From the NCBI GenBank assembly GCA_963700395.1, contig CAVOXI010000001.1, positions 62,001 through 126,000 of the forward strand: a stretch of 64,000 nt of DNA, written 5' to 3'. How positions within the stretch are numbered: the stretch's first letter is position 1; each line of letters starts with the position of its first letter. Below the pieces are notes generated by a model, which did no database searches, was not told the origin of the DNA, and worked only from the letters and a program-made list of their open reading frames with translations. This DNA is from Prado023 sp963700395 (GTDB lineage Bacteria; Actinomycetota; Actinomycetes; S36-B12; CAIYMF01). The position numbers and the translations under genes are program-made. This document shows, piece after piece, positions 36,229 to 45,346 of the stretch.

Positions 36229-37514
36229 TGCGCGACGTCCAGCAGCCTGCCCGGCGGGGCGTCGAAGCGCGGCGGGAGCATGGTCGCCCGGGCCTCGGCG
36301 ATGTGGCGGCGCGGGTCGGAGGGGTCGGTCCCGAGGTTCGCCCGCGACTGCTCGTAGACCCCGATGGTCTGTTCGGCGAGGTCGCGCCAGCTGTAGTCGG
36401 CCAGGATCGACTCGCGGGCACGTTCCGCACGCTCGTGGGTGGCGCGCGGGTCGGACAGCGCCTCGGTGACGGCACGCTCGAGGCTGGCGACATCGCCGGG
36501 CGTGAAGGTCAGGGCGCGCCGGCCTCCGTCGGCGAACTCCGCGAGCCCGCCCGTGAGGGACACCACCAGCGGCGTCCCGATCGCTGCGGCCTCCAGCGCG
36601 ACCAGGCCGAACGGCTCGTACAGGCTGGGGGCGACCGCCAGGTCCGCGGCCGCGACGATCGCGCGCAGCTCCTCCTCGCTGACCCAGCCGAGGAACCGAA
36701 CTGCGCCGTCCAGGCCCAGGTGCGCCGCCTGCCGCTGTACGTCGTCGAGGTAGCTTCCCCGGCCGGCGACCAGCAGGCGGATGCCCGGATGGGCCTGGCG
36801 CAGGCCCGGCATCGCGGCCACCAGCGTCTGCAGGCCCTTCTCCCACTCGACCCGTCCGGTGTAGGCGATCAGGGGGTGGGCGTCGGCGTTCTCGGCGCTG
36901 ATGCGCGCGGTCTCGAACTCGGGTCGCTGCCAGTCCGATGGCTCGATCCCGTTCTTCACCACGTGCGCCGAGCTGACGCCGAAGAGGGTGCGCACCTCGT
37001 CGCGCATCGTGTGCGAGCAGGTGATGACGGCGTCGGAGGTGTTGGCCAGCCACCACTCGAGGGCGTGGATGGAGGTGGACAGGTCGGTGGTCACCCACCC
37101 GCGGTTCCGGCCCGCCTCCGTGGCGTGGATGGTGGCTGTCAGCGGCGCCCCGCAGTCCCGGCGCAGGGCGACCGCAGCGTGGGCCACCATCCAGTCGTGG
37201 GCGTGGATGACATCGGGGCGCCAGTCGGCGAACAGCGCCTGCCCGCGTCCCGTGAACTCGCACTCCATCTCCGCGACGTGGGCCAGGAGGTCGCGGGGGT
37301 CGTGCGTCGAGGGGTCGACCGTGGCACGCACCACCGTGACCGGACCGGTGGAGCCCCAGGGCACCCGCGCCGGTGCGGCGGAGTTCGGCGCCTGCGTGAT
37401 GACCACCACGTCGTGGCCGTTCGCAGCCTGCGCATCGGCCAGTGCGTGGACATGGCGACCCAGGCCCCCGTACATCACGGGGGGGTACTCCCAGGTCAGG
37501 TGAAGGATGCGCAT
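36225..37514 (-). CDS. GT4 family glycosyltransferase (actinobacterial glycogen/MGLP synthase-like)
   Basis: 429 residues. The N-terminal acceptor domain starts MRILHLTWEYPPVMYGGLGRHVHALA and contains DVIHAHDWM. The C-terminal nucleotide-sugar domain has YTGRVEWEKGLQTLV and PSLYEPFGLVALEAAAIGTP, the E(x7)E retaining motif. This is the GlgA/Rv3032-type alpha-glucan synthase group, using UDP- or ADP-glucose. Its divergence from etfBA matches what I recall of the Rv3032-fixAB neighbourhood. It is followed by the CPBP protease with a 4-nt overlap. A TACGCT -10 lies 9 nt upstream of the ATG. Confidence 0.85.
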   Translation of the reverse strand: MRILHLTWEYPPVMYGGLGRHVHALADAQAANGHDVVVITQAPNSAAPARVPWGSTGPVTVVRATVDPSTHDPRDLLAHVAEMECEFTGRGQALFADWRPDVIHAHDWMVAHAAVALRRDCGAPLTATIHATEAGRNRGWVTTDLSTSIHALEWWLANTSDAVITCSHTMRDEVRTLFGVSSAHVVKNGIEPSDWQRPEFETARISAENADAHPLIAYTGRVEWEKGLQTLVAAMPGLRQAHPGIRLLVAGRGSYLDDVQRQAAHLGLDGAVRFLGWVSEEELRAIVAAADLAVAPSLYEPFGLVALEAAAIGTPLVVSLTGGLAEFADGGRRALTFTPGDVASLERAVTEALSDPRATHERAERARESILADYSWRDLAEQTIGVYEQSRANLGTDPSDPRRHIAEARATMLPPRFDAPPGRLLDVAQ

Positions 37515-37654
37515 CGGTCACGAAGCGTACGCCCTGGGCACGGATCCGCACGGCCCGCAGGACCGTCCGGGACCTTCGGCCCGTCCACGCGGGTCGGGGG
37601 GCTGCATCGGCGCGCGGTGCCCCCACCTAGGATTGCCCCGATCAGCAGCGCGTG

Positions 37655-37668
37655 TTACCCGCGGGTAA
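37655..37668. promoter_or_regulatory. 14-bp perfect palindrome upstream of etfB (candidate operator)
   Basis: TTACCCGCGGGTAA is its own reverse complement. It lies in the 254-bp gap between the divergent glycosyltransferase and etfB, 100 nt before etfB. A -10-like TAATGT (37666-37671) overlaps its right edge and another, TAGGAT (37628-37633), lies just upstream. This placement is what a repressor operator would have. A TetR-type regulator of acyl-CoA metabolism is a reasonable guess only. Confidence 0.55.
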
Positions 37669-37768
37669 TGTGTGCCTGCGGGCGGCGGATTCGCCCAGCC
37701 GATCAGTAGTTCTGGCCACCGGCGCACCCTCGGGGCTCCGGGCGATGAGAGAGGTCGACGACGCGACC

Positions 37769-38548
37769 ATGAAGATCGTTGTCTGTGTGAAGCAGGTCCC
37801 GGACAGTTGGGCGGAGAAGTCGCTCAGCCCCGCCGACAACACGTTGGACCGCGGCTCGGTGGACGCCGTGATGAATGAGATCGACGAGTACGCGATCGAG
37901 GAGGCCCTGCGACTGCAGGAGGCGCACGGCGGCGAGGTGGTCGTCCTGTCGATGGGTCCGGCCCAGGCCACCGACACCATCCGCAAGGCGCTGTCGATGG
38001 GCGCCGACTCCGGCGTGCACATCGTCGACGACGGCCTGCACGGCTCGGACGCCGTGGCCACATCGCTCGCGCTGGCAACGGCCATCAAGGGCCGGGACGC
38101 CGACCTGGTGATCCTCGGCTGCGAGTCGACCGACGCCCGCATGTCCGTCGTGCCGGCGATGGTCGCCGAGCGCCTCGGCCTGCCGCAGCTCACCTTCTGC
38201 AACTCCGTCACGGTGGACGGCACGACCGTCACGACGAACCGCGTGACCGAGTACGGCTACGACGTCGTCGAGGCGTCCCTGCCGGCCGTGGTCAGCGTGG
38301 TCGAGAAGATCAACGAGCCCCGCTACCCGTCCTTCAAGGGCATCATGGCCGCCAAGAAGAAGCCCGTCGAGACCCTCGACCTGGCTGGGTTGGGCGTCGC
38401 CGCCGGCGAGGTCGGACTGGCCGGCGCATGGTCGGTCGTCGAGGAGGCCGCTGCCCGGCCCCCGAAGGCCAAGGGCACCGTCGTCACCGATGACGGCAAC
38501 GGTGGCGTGGCCATCGCCGATTTCCTTTCCGCGCAGAAGTTCATCTGA
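37769..38548 (+). CDS. etfB: electron transfer flavoprotein beta subunit
   Basis: 259 residues from an ATG at 37769 (MKIVVCVKQVPDSWAEKS). It has the typical MNEIDEYAIEEALRLQE, VLSMGPAQATDTIRKALSMGAD and LVILGCESTDA segments and the C-terminal KAKGTVV anchor region. Together with EtfA it carries electrons from acyl-CoA dehydrogenases to the respiratory chain through FAD and AMP-binding sites. It is 11 nt from etfA. Confidence 0.95.
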   Translation: MKIVVCVKQVPDSWAEKSLSPADNTLDRGSVDAVMNEIDEYAIEEALRLQEAHGGEVVVLSMGPAQATDTIRKALSMGADSGVHIVDDGLHGSDAVATSLALATAIKGRDADLVILGCESTDARMSVVPAMVAERLGLPQLTFCNSVTVDGTTVTTNRVTEYGYDVVEASLPAVVSVVEKINEPRYPSFKGIMAAKKKPVETLDLAGLGVAAGEVGLAGAWSVVEEAAARPPKAKGTVVTDDGNGGVAIADFLSAQKFI

Positions 38549-38559
38549 GGAGCCCAGCA

Positions 38560-39513
38560 ATGGCTGAAGTACTTGTTCTCGTCGAGCACGTCGACGGCAA
38601 CGTCAAGAAGGTCACCTACGAGCTGCTGACCCTGGCCAAGCGCATCGGCGAGCCCGCTGCGGTCCTGGTGGGCGCCGGCGCCGACGCGGCGATCCCCGGC
38701 CTGGCCGAGCACGGTGCGGTGACGGTCTACGTCGCCGACGCCGCCGATCTCACCGCCCACCCCGTGGCGCCCAAGGCCGAGGTCCTGGCCCAGCTCGTCG
38801 CGGAGAGGTCCCCGGCGGCGGTCCTCGTGGCCAGCACCGCCGAGGGCAAGGAGGTGGCCGCGCGTCTGGCCATCAAGTCCGGCTCCGGCATCATCACCGA
38901 CGCCGTGGACGTCAGCGCCGACGGCACCGCGACCCAGTCCGTGTTCGGCGGCGCGACGGTCGTGAAGTCGAAGGTGTCGGTCGGCACCCCGATCATCACC
39001 GTCCGTCCCAACAGCACCTCACCCGAGGTCTCCCCGGCCGCCGGTGCCCGCGTCGACGTCAGCGTCGTCCTCTCGGACGCCGCGAAGTCGGCACGCATCA
39101 CCGATCGCGTCGTCCAGGCCAAGGGCGGTCGCCCCGAGCTCGCCGAGGCCGCGGTCGTGGTCTCCGGTGGCCGTGGTGTCGGCGGCGCCGAGGGCTTCGG
39201 CGTCATCGAGGCCCTGGCCGACTCGCTGGGTGGTGCGGTGGGCGCCTCGCGTGCCGCCACCGACGCGGGCTGGTACCCCCACCAGTTCCAGGTCGGCCAG
39301 ACCGGCAAGACGGTCGCCCCGCAGCTGTACATCGCCAACGGGATCTCCGGGGCCATCCAGCACCGGGCCGGCATGCAGACCTCGAAGACGGTCATCGTGG
39401 TCAACAAGGACCCGGAGGCGCCGATCTTCGAGCTCGCCGACTTCGGCGTCGTGGGCGACCTGTTCGTCGTCGTGCCGCAGCTGACCGACGAGGTCGCCAA
39501 GCGCAAGGGCTGA
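38560..39513 (+). CDS. etfA: electron transfer flavoprotein alpha subunit
   Basis: 317 residues. The N-terminal part resembles EtfB. The C-terminal FAD domain has VVVSGGRGVGG, GASRAATDAGWYPHQFQVGQTGKTVAPQLY, ANGISGAIQH and VVNKDPEAPIFELADFGVVGDL. It binds the FAD that accepts electrons from dehydrogenases. GAGG lies just before its ATG, and a terminator hairpin follows 20 nt after the stop. Confidence 0.96.
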   Translation: MAEVLVLVEHVDGNVKKVTYELLTLAKRIGEPAAVLVGAGADAAIPGLAEHGAVTVYVADAADLTAHPVAPKAEVLAQLVAERSPAAVLVASTAEGKEVAARLAIKSGSGIITDAVDVSADGTATQSVFGGATVVKSKVSVGTPIITVRPNSTSPEVSPAAGARVDVSVVLSDAAKSARITDRVVQAKGGRPELAEAAVVVSGGRGVGGAEGFGVIEALADSLGGAVGASRAATDAGWYPHQFQVGQTGKTVAPQLYIANGISGAIQHRAGMQTSKTVIVVNKDPEAPIFELADFGVVGDLFVVVPQLTDEVAKRKG

Positions 39514-39533
39514 CCGACGCAGCAGAACCTGAC

Positions 39534-39563
39534 GAGGGGTCCGGCCACCAGGTCGGACCCCTC
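39534..39563 (+). terminator. hairpin after etfA
   Basis: GAGGGGTCCG (39534-39543) and CGGACCCCTC (39554-39563) form a perfect 10-bp stem with a 10-nt loop. Flanking AGCAG and CTGCT can extend it. Confidence 0.75.
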
Positions 39564-39642
39564 GCTGCTGTTCCGAGCGTTCCGGGGAGCGCCCACGCAG
39601 CCGCGCCGTCGGCTGCGCGGAGCCGAGTGGGCGCGGCTCGCC

Positions 39643-39648
39643 TACGAT
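39643..39648 (+). promoter_or_regulatory. leaderless-type -10 TACGAT for the cysteine desulfurase
   Basis: TACGAT lies 9 nt before the ATG at 39658. The etf terminator just upstream means the downstream genes need their own promoter. Confidence 0.4.
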
Positions 39649-39657
39649 TGGTGGACC

Positions 39658-40870
39658 ATGCGCACCTACCTCGACCATGCGGCGACCACCCCGCTGCTGG
39701 ACTGTGCCCGCGACGCCATGGTCGAGCGCGTTGTCCCACACCGGGAACGCCTCCTCGCTGCACGCAGCAGGTCGTGCTGCGCGTCGGCGTGCTGAGGAGT
39801 CCCGTGAGTCGATCGCCGCGGCGCTGGGGGTGACGCCCAGTGAGGTGATCTTCACCGCGGGGGGCACCGAGGCCGACAACCTCGCGGTCAAGGGGCTCTG
39901 GTGGTCCCGAACGGCTCAGGACCCGGTCCGACGCCGGGTGCTCGCATCGCGGATCGAGCACCACGCGGTCCTGGACCCGGTCCACTGGCTCGGGGAGCAC
40001 GAGGGCGCCGAGGTCGTCTGGCTCGACGTCGACGCCGAGGGTCGGGTCGATGTGGCCCAGCTCCGCGCAGAGCTTGCTGCCGACCCGGGTCAGACGGCGC
40101 TCGTGGCCGTGATGTGGGCCAACAACGAGGTCGGGACGGTTCAACCCATCGCGCAGGTCGCCGCAGCGTGCGCCGAGTTCGGCGTGCCCCTGCACGTCGA
40201 CGCCGTCCAGGCGGTCGGCTCGATCCCCGTCGACGCCGCGCTGCCGGACACCATGGCGATCTCGGCCCACAAGCTCGGCGGCCCCCTCGGAGTGGGCGCC
40301 CTCATCGCCCGACGCGGCCTGGAGCTCATGCCGCTGACGCACGGTGGGGGCCAGGAGCGGCAGGTCCGCTCCGGAACGCTCGACGTGCCCGCCATCGTCG
40401 GGTTCGCCGCGGCGGTCGAGCACGTGCTCGGTGACATCGCGACGCGGTCCGCGCACACGGCGGCACTGCGCGACGAGCTGCTGGCCCGGGTCATCGGGGC
40501 GGCGCCGGACGCCATCGTCAACGGGGCGCTGGGTGGGGTCGACGTACGGCTTCCCGGCAACGCGCACGTCTCCTTCCCCGGCTGCGAGAGCGATGCGCTG
40601 CTGATGCTGCTCGACGCCGCCGGCGTGGAGGTGTCGATGGGGTCCGCCTGCAGCGCCGGGGTGCCTGAGCCGAGCCACGTCCTGCTCGCCATGGGCATCG
40701 ACCCCGTGCGGGCGAGGTCGTCGCTGCGCTTCAGCCTCGGGCACACCTCGACCAGCGCGGACATCGACGCGCTCCTGGCTGCACTCCCGGGTGCGCTGGC
40801 CCGCGCGGGTCGTGCCGGCCAGGTCCGGATCAGTGCCCAGATGGCGGCCGCTGCCCGCGACGGGGGCTGA
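39658..40870 (+). CDS. iscS: cysteine desulfurase (NifS/IscS-like), one frameshift
   Basis: It starts MRTYLDHAATTPLLDCARDAM. The frame then changes at about 39731, where one extra G makes CGCG; removing it gives ERLSHTGNASSLHAAGR. The rest is continuous: TAGGTEADNLAVKG, the PLP-lysine motif SAHKLGGPLGVGA, and the catalytic cysteine in GSACSAGVPEPSHVL. About 403 residues when rejoined. It transfers sulfur from cysteine, most directly to MnmA encoded immediately downstream, for tRNA 2-thiouridine. A general Fe-S role is also possible. Confidence 0.92.
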
Positions 40871-40871
40871 C

Positions 40872-41948
40872 ATGAAGGTCCTGGCCGCCATGTCGGGCGG
40901 GGTCGACTCCGCCGTGGCGGCAGCCCGGGCGGTTGCGGCTGGGCACGACGTCACGGGCGTGCACCTGGCCCTGTCGCGGAACCCGGAGTCCTACCGCTCG
41001 GGGGCGCGCGGGTGCTGCACCATCGAGGACTCCCGCGACGCCTGGCGCGCCGCGGACCTCCTGGGGATCCCGTTCTACGTGTGGGACATGTCCGAGGAGT
41101 TCGCCGCCGACGTGGTGGACGACTTCCTCGCCGAGTACGCGGCCGGGCGCACCCCGAACCCGTGCCTGCGCTGCAACGAGCGGATCAAGTTCGCGGCGGT
41201 CCTGGATCGGGCCCGTGCCCTCGGGTTCGACGCCGTGTGCACCGGGCACTACGCGACGTTGACGGAGGGACCGGCTGGTCGGGAGCTGCACCGGGCGGTG
41301 GATCCGGGGAAGGACCAGTCCTACGTGCTGGGCGTCCTCGACGCCGAGCAGCTGGCGGGCTGCATGTTCCCGCTGGGAGGCTCGCTGAAGTCCGAGGTCA
41401 GGGCCGAGGCCACCGCGCTGGGCCTGGCCGTCGCGGCCAAGCCGGACAGCCATGACATCTGCTTCATCCCGAGCGGTGACACCTCGGGCTTCCTGCAGGG
41501 ACGCCTGGGCGCAGCCCCCGGGGACATCGTGGACGCCGAGACCGGCGAGGTGGTCGGCGCGCACGAGGGCGCGTACGCCTTCACGGTGGGACAGCGCCGC
41601 GGGGTGGGGCTGCGCACTCCGGCGCCGGACGGTGCCAGGCGCTACGTCGTCGACGTGGACATCGTGGGTCGTCGGGTGTCGGTCGGCCCGGCCGCGCTGC
41701 TGGATGTGGACCGGATCACTGCCCTGCGCCCCCGGTGGTGCGGTCCTGCCCTGGCAGGGTCGGCAGCCCTGGGCGTGCAGGTCCGGGCACACGGGGAGGA
41801 GATCCCCGCGACCGTGACCGCCGACGGGTCCGGATTCGTCGCCGTCCTGGCCAGCCCGCTGCGTGGCGTGGCGCCCGGCCAGGCCGCCGTGCTGTACGAC
41901 GGCACGCGCGTGGTCGGTTCGGGCACGATCGCGCGGGCGGAGCGTTGA
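40872..41948 (+). CDS. mnmA: tRNA-uridine 2-sulfurtransferase MnmA
   Basis: 358 residues. The PP-loop is SGGVDSAVAAA at the N-terminus. The catalytic Cys pair is in NPCLRCNERIKF (about 100) and HDICFIPSGD (about 197), joined by a GHYATL motif. The C-terminal beta domains carry GQRRGVGL. MnmA adenylates and thiolates U34 of tRNA for Lys, Glu and Gln. It begins 1 nt after the cysteine desulfurase stop and overlaps azlC. Confidence 0.95.
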   Translation: MKVLAAMSGGVDSAVAAARAVAAGHDVTGVHLALSRNPESYRSGARGCCTIEDSRDAWRAADLLGIPFYVWDMSEEFAADVVDDFLAEYAAGRTPNPCLRCNERIKFAAVLDRARALGFDAVCTGHYATLTEGPAGRELHRAVDPGKDQSYVLGVLDAEQLAGCMFPLGGSLKSEVRAEATALGLAVAAKPDSHDICFIPSGDTSGFLQGRLGAAPGDIVDAETGEVVGAHEGAYAFTVGQRRGVGLRTPAPDGARRYVVDVDIVGRRVSVGPAALLDVDRITALRPRWCGPALAGSAALGVQVRAHGEEIPATVTADGSGFVAVLASPLRGVAPGQAAVLYDGTRVVGSGTIARAER

Positions 41949-42811
41949 GCGCCGATCCACGAGGCACCGCGGGCAGCCGCAATGAGCCGGGCGGCCGCGG
42001 CGTCAGCGAGACCGGCGCGGACCTCGGAATCCAACCCGGCGACGACCCGGCGGTCCCCGCTGGGGCCGGCGGGCCCACCGCCGACCCGGCGGTCCCGATT
42101 GAGGCTGGCGTGCCTGCCGCCGACCCGTCCGGGATCAACGCCCGCGCACTGTCCATCGGGATCGCCGTGGGCGCGTACGCGGTCAGCTTCGGGGCCGTCA
42201 GCGTCGCGGCCGGCCTCAACGTGATGCAGGCGCAGGCGTTGTCCGCCCTGATGTTCACGGGCGCCTCGCAGTTCGCGTTCGTCGGAGTGGTCGCCGCCAG
42301 CGGGGGCCTGGTCGCGGCTGTGGTGACGGCGTGGCTCCTCGGCCTGCGCAACGGGCTGTACGCCCTGCACCTGGCCACGATCCTCAGCCCGGCGGGCCAG
42401 CCGGGGCAGCGACTGCGGGGCTGGCGCCGGTTGGGCGCCGCCCATTTCACGATCGACGAGACCACCGCCATGGCCCTGGCCTACGAGGGCGATCCCGTCG
42501 CCACCCGGAAGGCCTTCTGGGCCACAGGGTGGTCGGTGTTCCTCCTGTGGAACCTGGGCACCCTGCTGGGCGCCGTGGGTGCGGCGTCGCTGAGCGACCC
42601 GAAGGTGCTGGGCCTCGATGCGGCCATCCCGGCCGGGTTCCTCGCACTGCTCTGGCCCCGGTTGGTGGATCGGTCTGCGTGGGCCCTGGCCGCCGCCTCG
42701 GGGATGCTGGCGCTCGGGCTCGCACCGGTGCTCCGGCCGGGGATGCCGGTGCTCGCCGGGGCCGGCCTGGCCGTTGCCGGCGCGCTGTGGCTCACGCGGG
42801 GGCGATCCTGA
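41945..42811 (+). CDS. azlC: AzlC family branched-chain amino acid exporter large subunit
   Basis: From a TTG at 41945 overlapping the mnmA stop, the frame gives 288 residues. The first 60 are Pro/Ala/Gly-rich and polar, so the real start may be a GTG near 42110 (VPAADPSGINARAL). The core is typical AzlC: SFGAVSVAAGLNVMQAQALSALMFTGASQFAFVG, LLGLRNGLYAL and HFTIDETTAMAL, with several membrane helices. It works with AzlD to export branched-chain amino acids. Confidence 0.88.
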   Translation: MSADPRGTAGSRNEPGGRGVSETGADLGIQPGDDPAVPAGAGGPTADPAVPIEAGVPAADPSGINARALSIGIAVGAYAVSFGAVSVAAGLNVMQAQALSALMFTGASQFAFVGVVAASGGLVAAVVTAWLLGLRNGLYALHLATILSPAGQPGQRLRGWRRLGAAHFTIDETTAMALAYEGDPVATRKAFWATGWSVFLLWNLGTLLGAVGAASLSDPKVLGLDAAIPAGFLALLWPRLVDRSAWALAAASGMLALGLAPVLRPGMPVLAGAGLAVAGALWLTRGRS

Positions 42812-43116
42812 TGTGGCCGGCGGTGCTCCTGGCCTCGTTGGCCTCGTTCGTCACGAAGTGGGCGGGCCACCTCCTGCCCGAGTCGCTGCTTGAGCGGCCG
42901 CTGGTGAGCAGGGCTGCCGCACTGCTTCCGATCGGGCTCCTTGCGGCGTTGCTCGCCATCCAGACGTTCTGGTCGCCGTCGGGGTTCGTCGTCGACGCGC
43001 GCGCTGCTGGTGTGGCGGTTGCAGCGGTGGCACTCCTGCTCCGGGCGCCGTTCCTGGTCGTGGTGCTCTCCGCGGCCGCCACGGCTGCGCTGCTGCGCGC
43101 GTTCGGCATGGGCTGA
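42811..43116 (+). CDS. azlD: AzlD family small subunit
   Basis: 101 residues with about four membrane helices, starting with an ATG that overlaps the azlC stop. FVTKWAGHLLPESLLERPLVSRAAALLPIGLLAALLAIQTF is the conserved N-terminal helix and basic loop of AzlD. The gene is followed by a strong bidirectional terminator. Confidence 0.88.
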   Translation: MWPAVLLASLASFVTKWAGHLLPESLLERPLVSRAAALLPIGLLAALLAIQTFWSPSGFVVDARAAGVAVAAVALLLRAPFLVVVLSAAATAALLRAFGMG

Positions 43117-43173
43117 CTGGTCGCGGGCGCACTGAGCGTATGCCGGCGCCCACCCGTCGGCCCCTCCGCGCGC

Positions 43174-43218
43174 TGTGCTGACGATTCCGACCGTGAGAAG
43201 GTCGGAATCGTCAGCACA
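43174..43218. terminator. 19-bp perfect hairpin between convergent genes
   Basis: The arms at 43174-43192 and 43200-43218 pair over all 19 bp (core TGACGATTCCGACC) around a 7-nt loop. It serves azlD on the plus strand and the oxidoreductase at 43221 on the minus strand. It is the strongest hairpin in the window and more AT-balanced than its surroundings. Confidence 0.85.
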
Positions 43219-43220
43219 CG

Positions 43221-44207
43221 TCAGCCGTCGGCGGGGAAGCGCACCCCCACCTGTGCGCGCGCCCGGTCGAGGATCCGCAGGACGGCCAGCGATTTGGCGA
43301 CCGGCCACGTGGGGGACTGCCCCCCGGCGCGCACGCACGCCAGGAAGTGCTCGACCTCGTAGCGCATGTGGTGCGGGGACTGCTCGCGCGTGAGGTCGCG
43401 CGAGGTCCCGTCGCGCAGGTCCAGGCGGACGGTCGTCGGCACGCTGCAGTCATCGAAGTGCACGACACCCAACTCCCCGGTGATCGCCGAGCCGACACCG
43501 CCGGGGGCGATCTTCGAGTGCAGGCACGCCACCTCGAACCCGTCGTAGCCCAGCAGGATGGTCCCCTGGCCGTCGACGCCGCTGCCCAGCAGGTGCCCGG
43601 TCGCGTGGACCGACGAGGGCTCGCCGAAGAGCAGGTGCGCCAGCGCCACCTCGTAGATGCCGAGGTCCATGAGCGACCCGGCGGCGAAGTCCGGGTTGAA
43701 GGCGTTGGGCAGCTCCCCGGCCTTCAGCCTGTCGTAGCGCGAGGAGTACTGGTCCTTGGCGAGCACGACCCGTCGCAGGGTCCCGACCTCGGGGATCGCG
43801 TCCCGGATCGCCTCGACGTTCGGCTCCCAGGGGGAGGTGTAGGCCTCCATGAGGACCCGGCCGGCGTCCCGCGCGGCGACGGCCATCTCCTCGACCTCTC
43901 GGGCGTTCGCGCCCATGGGCTTCTCGGTCAGCACGTGCTTGCCGGCGCGCAGCATCGCGATCGACTGCTCGGCGTGCAGGGAGTTCGGGCTCGCGATGTA
44001 GACGGCGTCCACCTCGGAGTCATCGGCCAGGTCGGCGACGGTGGTGTGCACGCGCGCGACCCCGTACCGATCGGCGAACTCCCTGCCCGTCCCTGCGGAC
44101 CGGGAGCAGACGGCCACGACGTCGAAGCCGTCGACGGTCCGGCCCGCGTCGATGAGGGCCCCGGTGATCCAGTTGGTTCCGATGACGGCGAAGCGCAGGG
44201 TGTCCAC
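43221..44207 (-). CDS. Gfo/Idh/MocA family oxidoreductase
   Basis: 328 residues from a GTG at 44207. An N-terminal Rossmann domain (FAVIGTNWITGALIDAG), the strand VDAVYIASPNSLHAEQ and the signature HVLTEKPMGANAREVEEM identify the family. The C-terminal alpha/beta domain includes GSLMDLGIYEVALAHLLFG. Members oxidise or reduce sugars, inositols or related compounds with NAD(P). The substrate is not evident and it appears monocistronic. Confidence 0.88.
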   Translation of the reverse strand: MDTLRFAVIGTNWITGALIDAGRTVDGFDVVAVCSRSAGTGREFADRYGVARVHTTVADLADDSEVDAVYIASPNSLHAEQSIAMLRAGKHVLTEKPMGANAREVEEMAVAARDAGRVLMEAYTSPWEPNVEAIRDAIPEVGTLRRVVLAKDQYSSRYDRLKAGELPNAFNPDFAAGSLMDLGIYEVALAHLLFGEPSSVHATGHLLGSGVDGQGTILLGYDGFEVACLHSKIAPGGVGSAITGELGVVHFDDCSVPTTVRLDLRDGTSRDLTREQSPHHMRYEVEHFLACVRAGGQSPTWPVAKSLAVLRILDRARAQVGVRFPADG

Positions 44208-44273
44208 GGGAACACATTGTCAGGTAGTCCCCGGGAATGGTGCCATGGGCCAGAGCACGGGGAGAATGGACCC

Positions 44274-45311
44274 GTGGAGACCCGCGAGGACGCATCGACC
44301 ATCATCACCACCGGGATCGGGTCGATGCCGGGGACCGACTCCGCCGAGGCGGCCCGGATCGTGGCGGGGGAGCTCGACGTCCCCCACCTCGTCGAGCTCC
44401 CCGCGCGAGGCCCCGGCGGGGACATGATCGGGCGCACGCTCGCGCTCGTCTCGTCGGCGACGGGGGAGTTCGCGGCCGAGACGACGCCGGACGGCTGGCG
44501 ATTGGCCGGGGGTCGCTCGGGCGGTGACCTCGGGCGCCAGATGCGTCGGGGGGCCTCGTGGCTGGCCGAGGACGTCGACCGGATGGAGCTCGAGCTCGCC
44601 GGTTTCACCGGGCGGGTGAAGGTCCAGGTCGCGGGTCCATGGACCCTTGCCGCGAGTGTCGAGGCGGTGCGGGGGACGCGCCTGGTGGCCGACGTCGGGG
44701 CGTGCGCGGGCCTCGGCGAGGCTCTCGCGGAGGCCCTGGCTGAGCACGTCGCGATGATCGGTCGCCGCATCCCCGGCGCCCAGGTCGTCGTCCAGGTGGA
44801 CGAGCCTGCCCTACCGACCGTCCTGGCCGGACACATCCGGACCCCCAGCGGTCGGGGCGCCCTGCGGGTTCCGGAGCTCCCCGAGGTGGTGTCGGGGCTC
44901 GCGCGCGTGGTGGCAGCGGCGACGAGTGCGGGCGCGTCAGTCACGGTCGCGCACTGCTGCGACGTCGAGGTCCCCTTCGACATCTTCCAGCGTGCCGGGT
45001 TCGGGGCCGTGGCGGTGGACACCGAGCTCCTCGGGCAGTCCGCGGATGAGGCGCTGGGCAGGTGGTGGGACGCGGGGGGCGTGGTCGTCCTCGGCGCGGT
45101 TCCGTCCGTGGACGATCCGCGCCTGACTCCCGACATGGTGGCGCGGCGCGTGGCTGCCCTGTGGAGCCGGATCGGGTTCGGCATGGCCGATGTGGGGGAT
45201 CGGACGTGGTTGAGCCCGGCGTGCGGGCTGTCCGGTGCCTCCCCGCAGTGGGCCCGGGAGGTCGGCGGCCTGATGCGCAGCGCCGCCCGGATGCTGGAGT
45301 CCTCCGGGTAG
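44274..45311 (+). CDS. MetE C-terminal-like (cobalamin-independent methionine synthase fold) protein
   Basis: 345 residues from a GTG at 44274 with GGGGAGA upstream. It has the UROD/MetE TIM-barrel features TGIGSMPGTDSAEAARIV, VQVAGPWTLAASV, VVVQVDEPALPTVL, VTVAHCCDVEVPFDIF and LSPACGLSGASPQWA. The His-Cys-Cys, Asp/Glu and C-terminal Cys could bind zinc. It is half the size of MetE, so it is not a full methionine synthase. It directly precedes ligA, and I recall a similar protein at that position in mycobacteria (Rv3015c). The true substrate is unknown. Confidence 0.75.
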   Translation: METREDASTIITTGIGSMPGTDSAEAARIVAGELDVPHLVELPARGPGGDMIGRTLALVSSATGEFAAETTPDGWRLAGGRSGGDLGRQMRRGASWLAEDVDRMELELAGFTGRVKVQVAGPWTLAASVEAVRGTRLVADVGACAGLGEALAEALAEHVAMIGRRIPGAQVVVQVDEPALPTVLAGHIRTPSGRGALRVPELPEVVSGLARVVAAATSAGASVTVAHCCDVEVPFDIFQRAGFGAVAVDTELLGQSADEALGRWWDAGGVVVLGAVPSVDDPRLTPDMVARRVAALWSRIGFGMADVGDRTWLSPACGLSGASPQWAREVGGLMRSAARMLESSG

Positions 45312-45334
45312 CCCCCTGTGTCGGTGGTCCCGGG

Positions 45335-45340
45335 TAGCCT
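45335..45340 (+). promoter_or_regulatory. leaderless-type -10 TAGCCT for ligA
   Basis: TAGCCT ends 6 nt before the GTG at 45347, and there is no Shine-Dalgarno in those 6 nt. Confidence 0.5.
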
Positions 45341-45346
45341 GCTGGC

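Noticed and set aside
43347..44273. Plus-strand frame upstream of the MetE-like gene
   Set aside because: It is antisense to a complete Gfo/Idh/MocA oxidoreductase, and the MetE-like homology begins only at the GTG at 44274.
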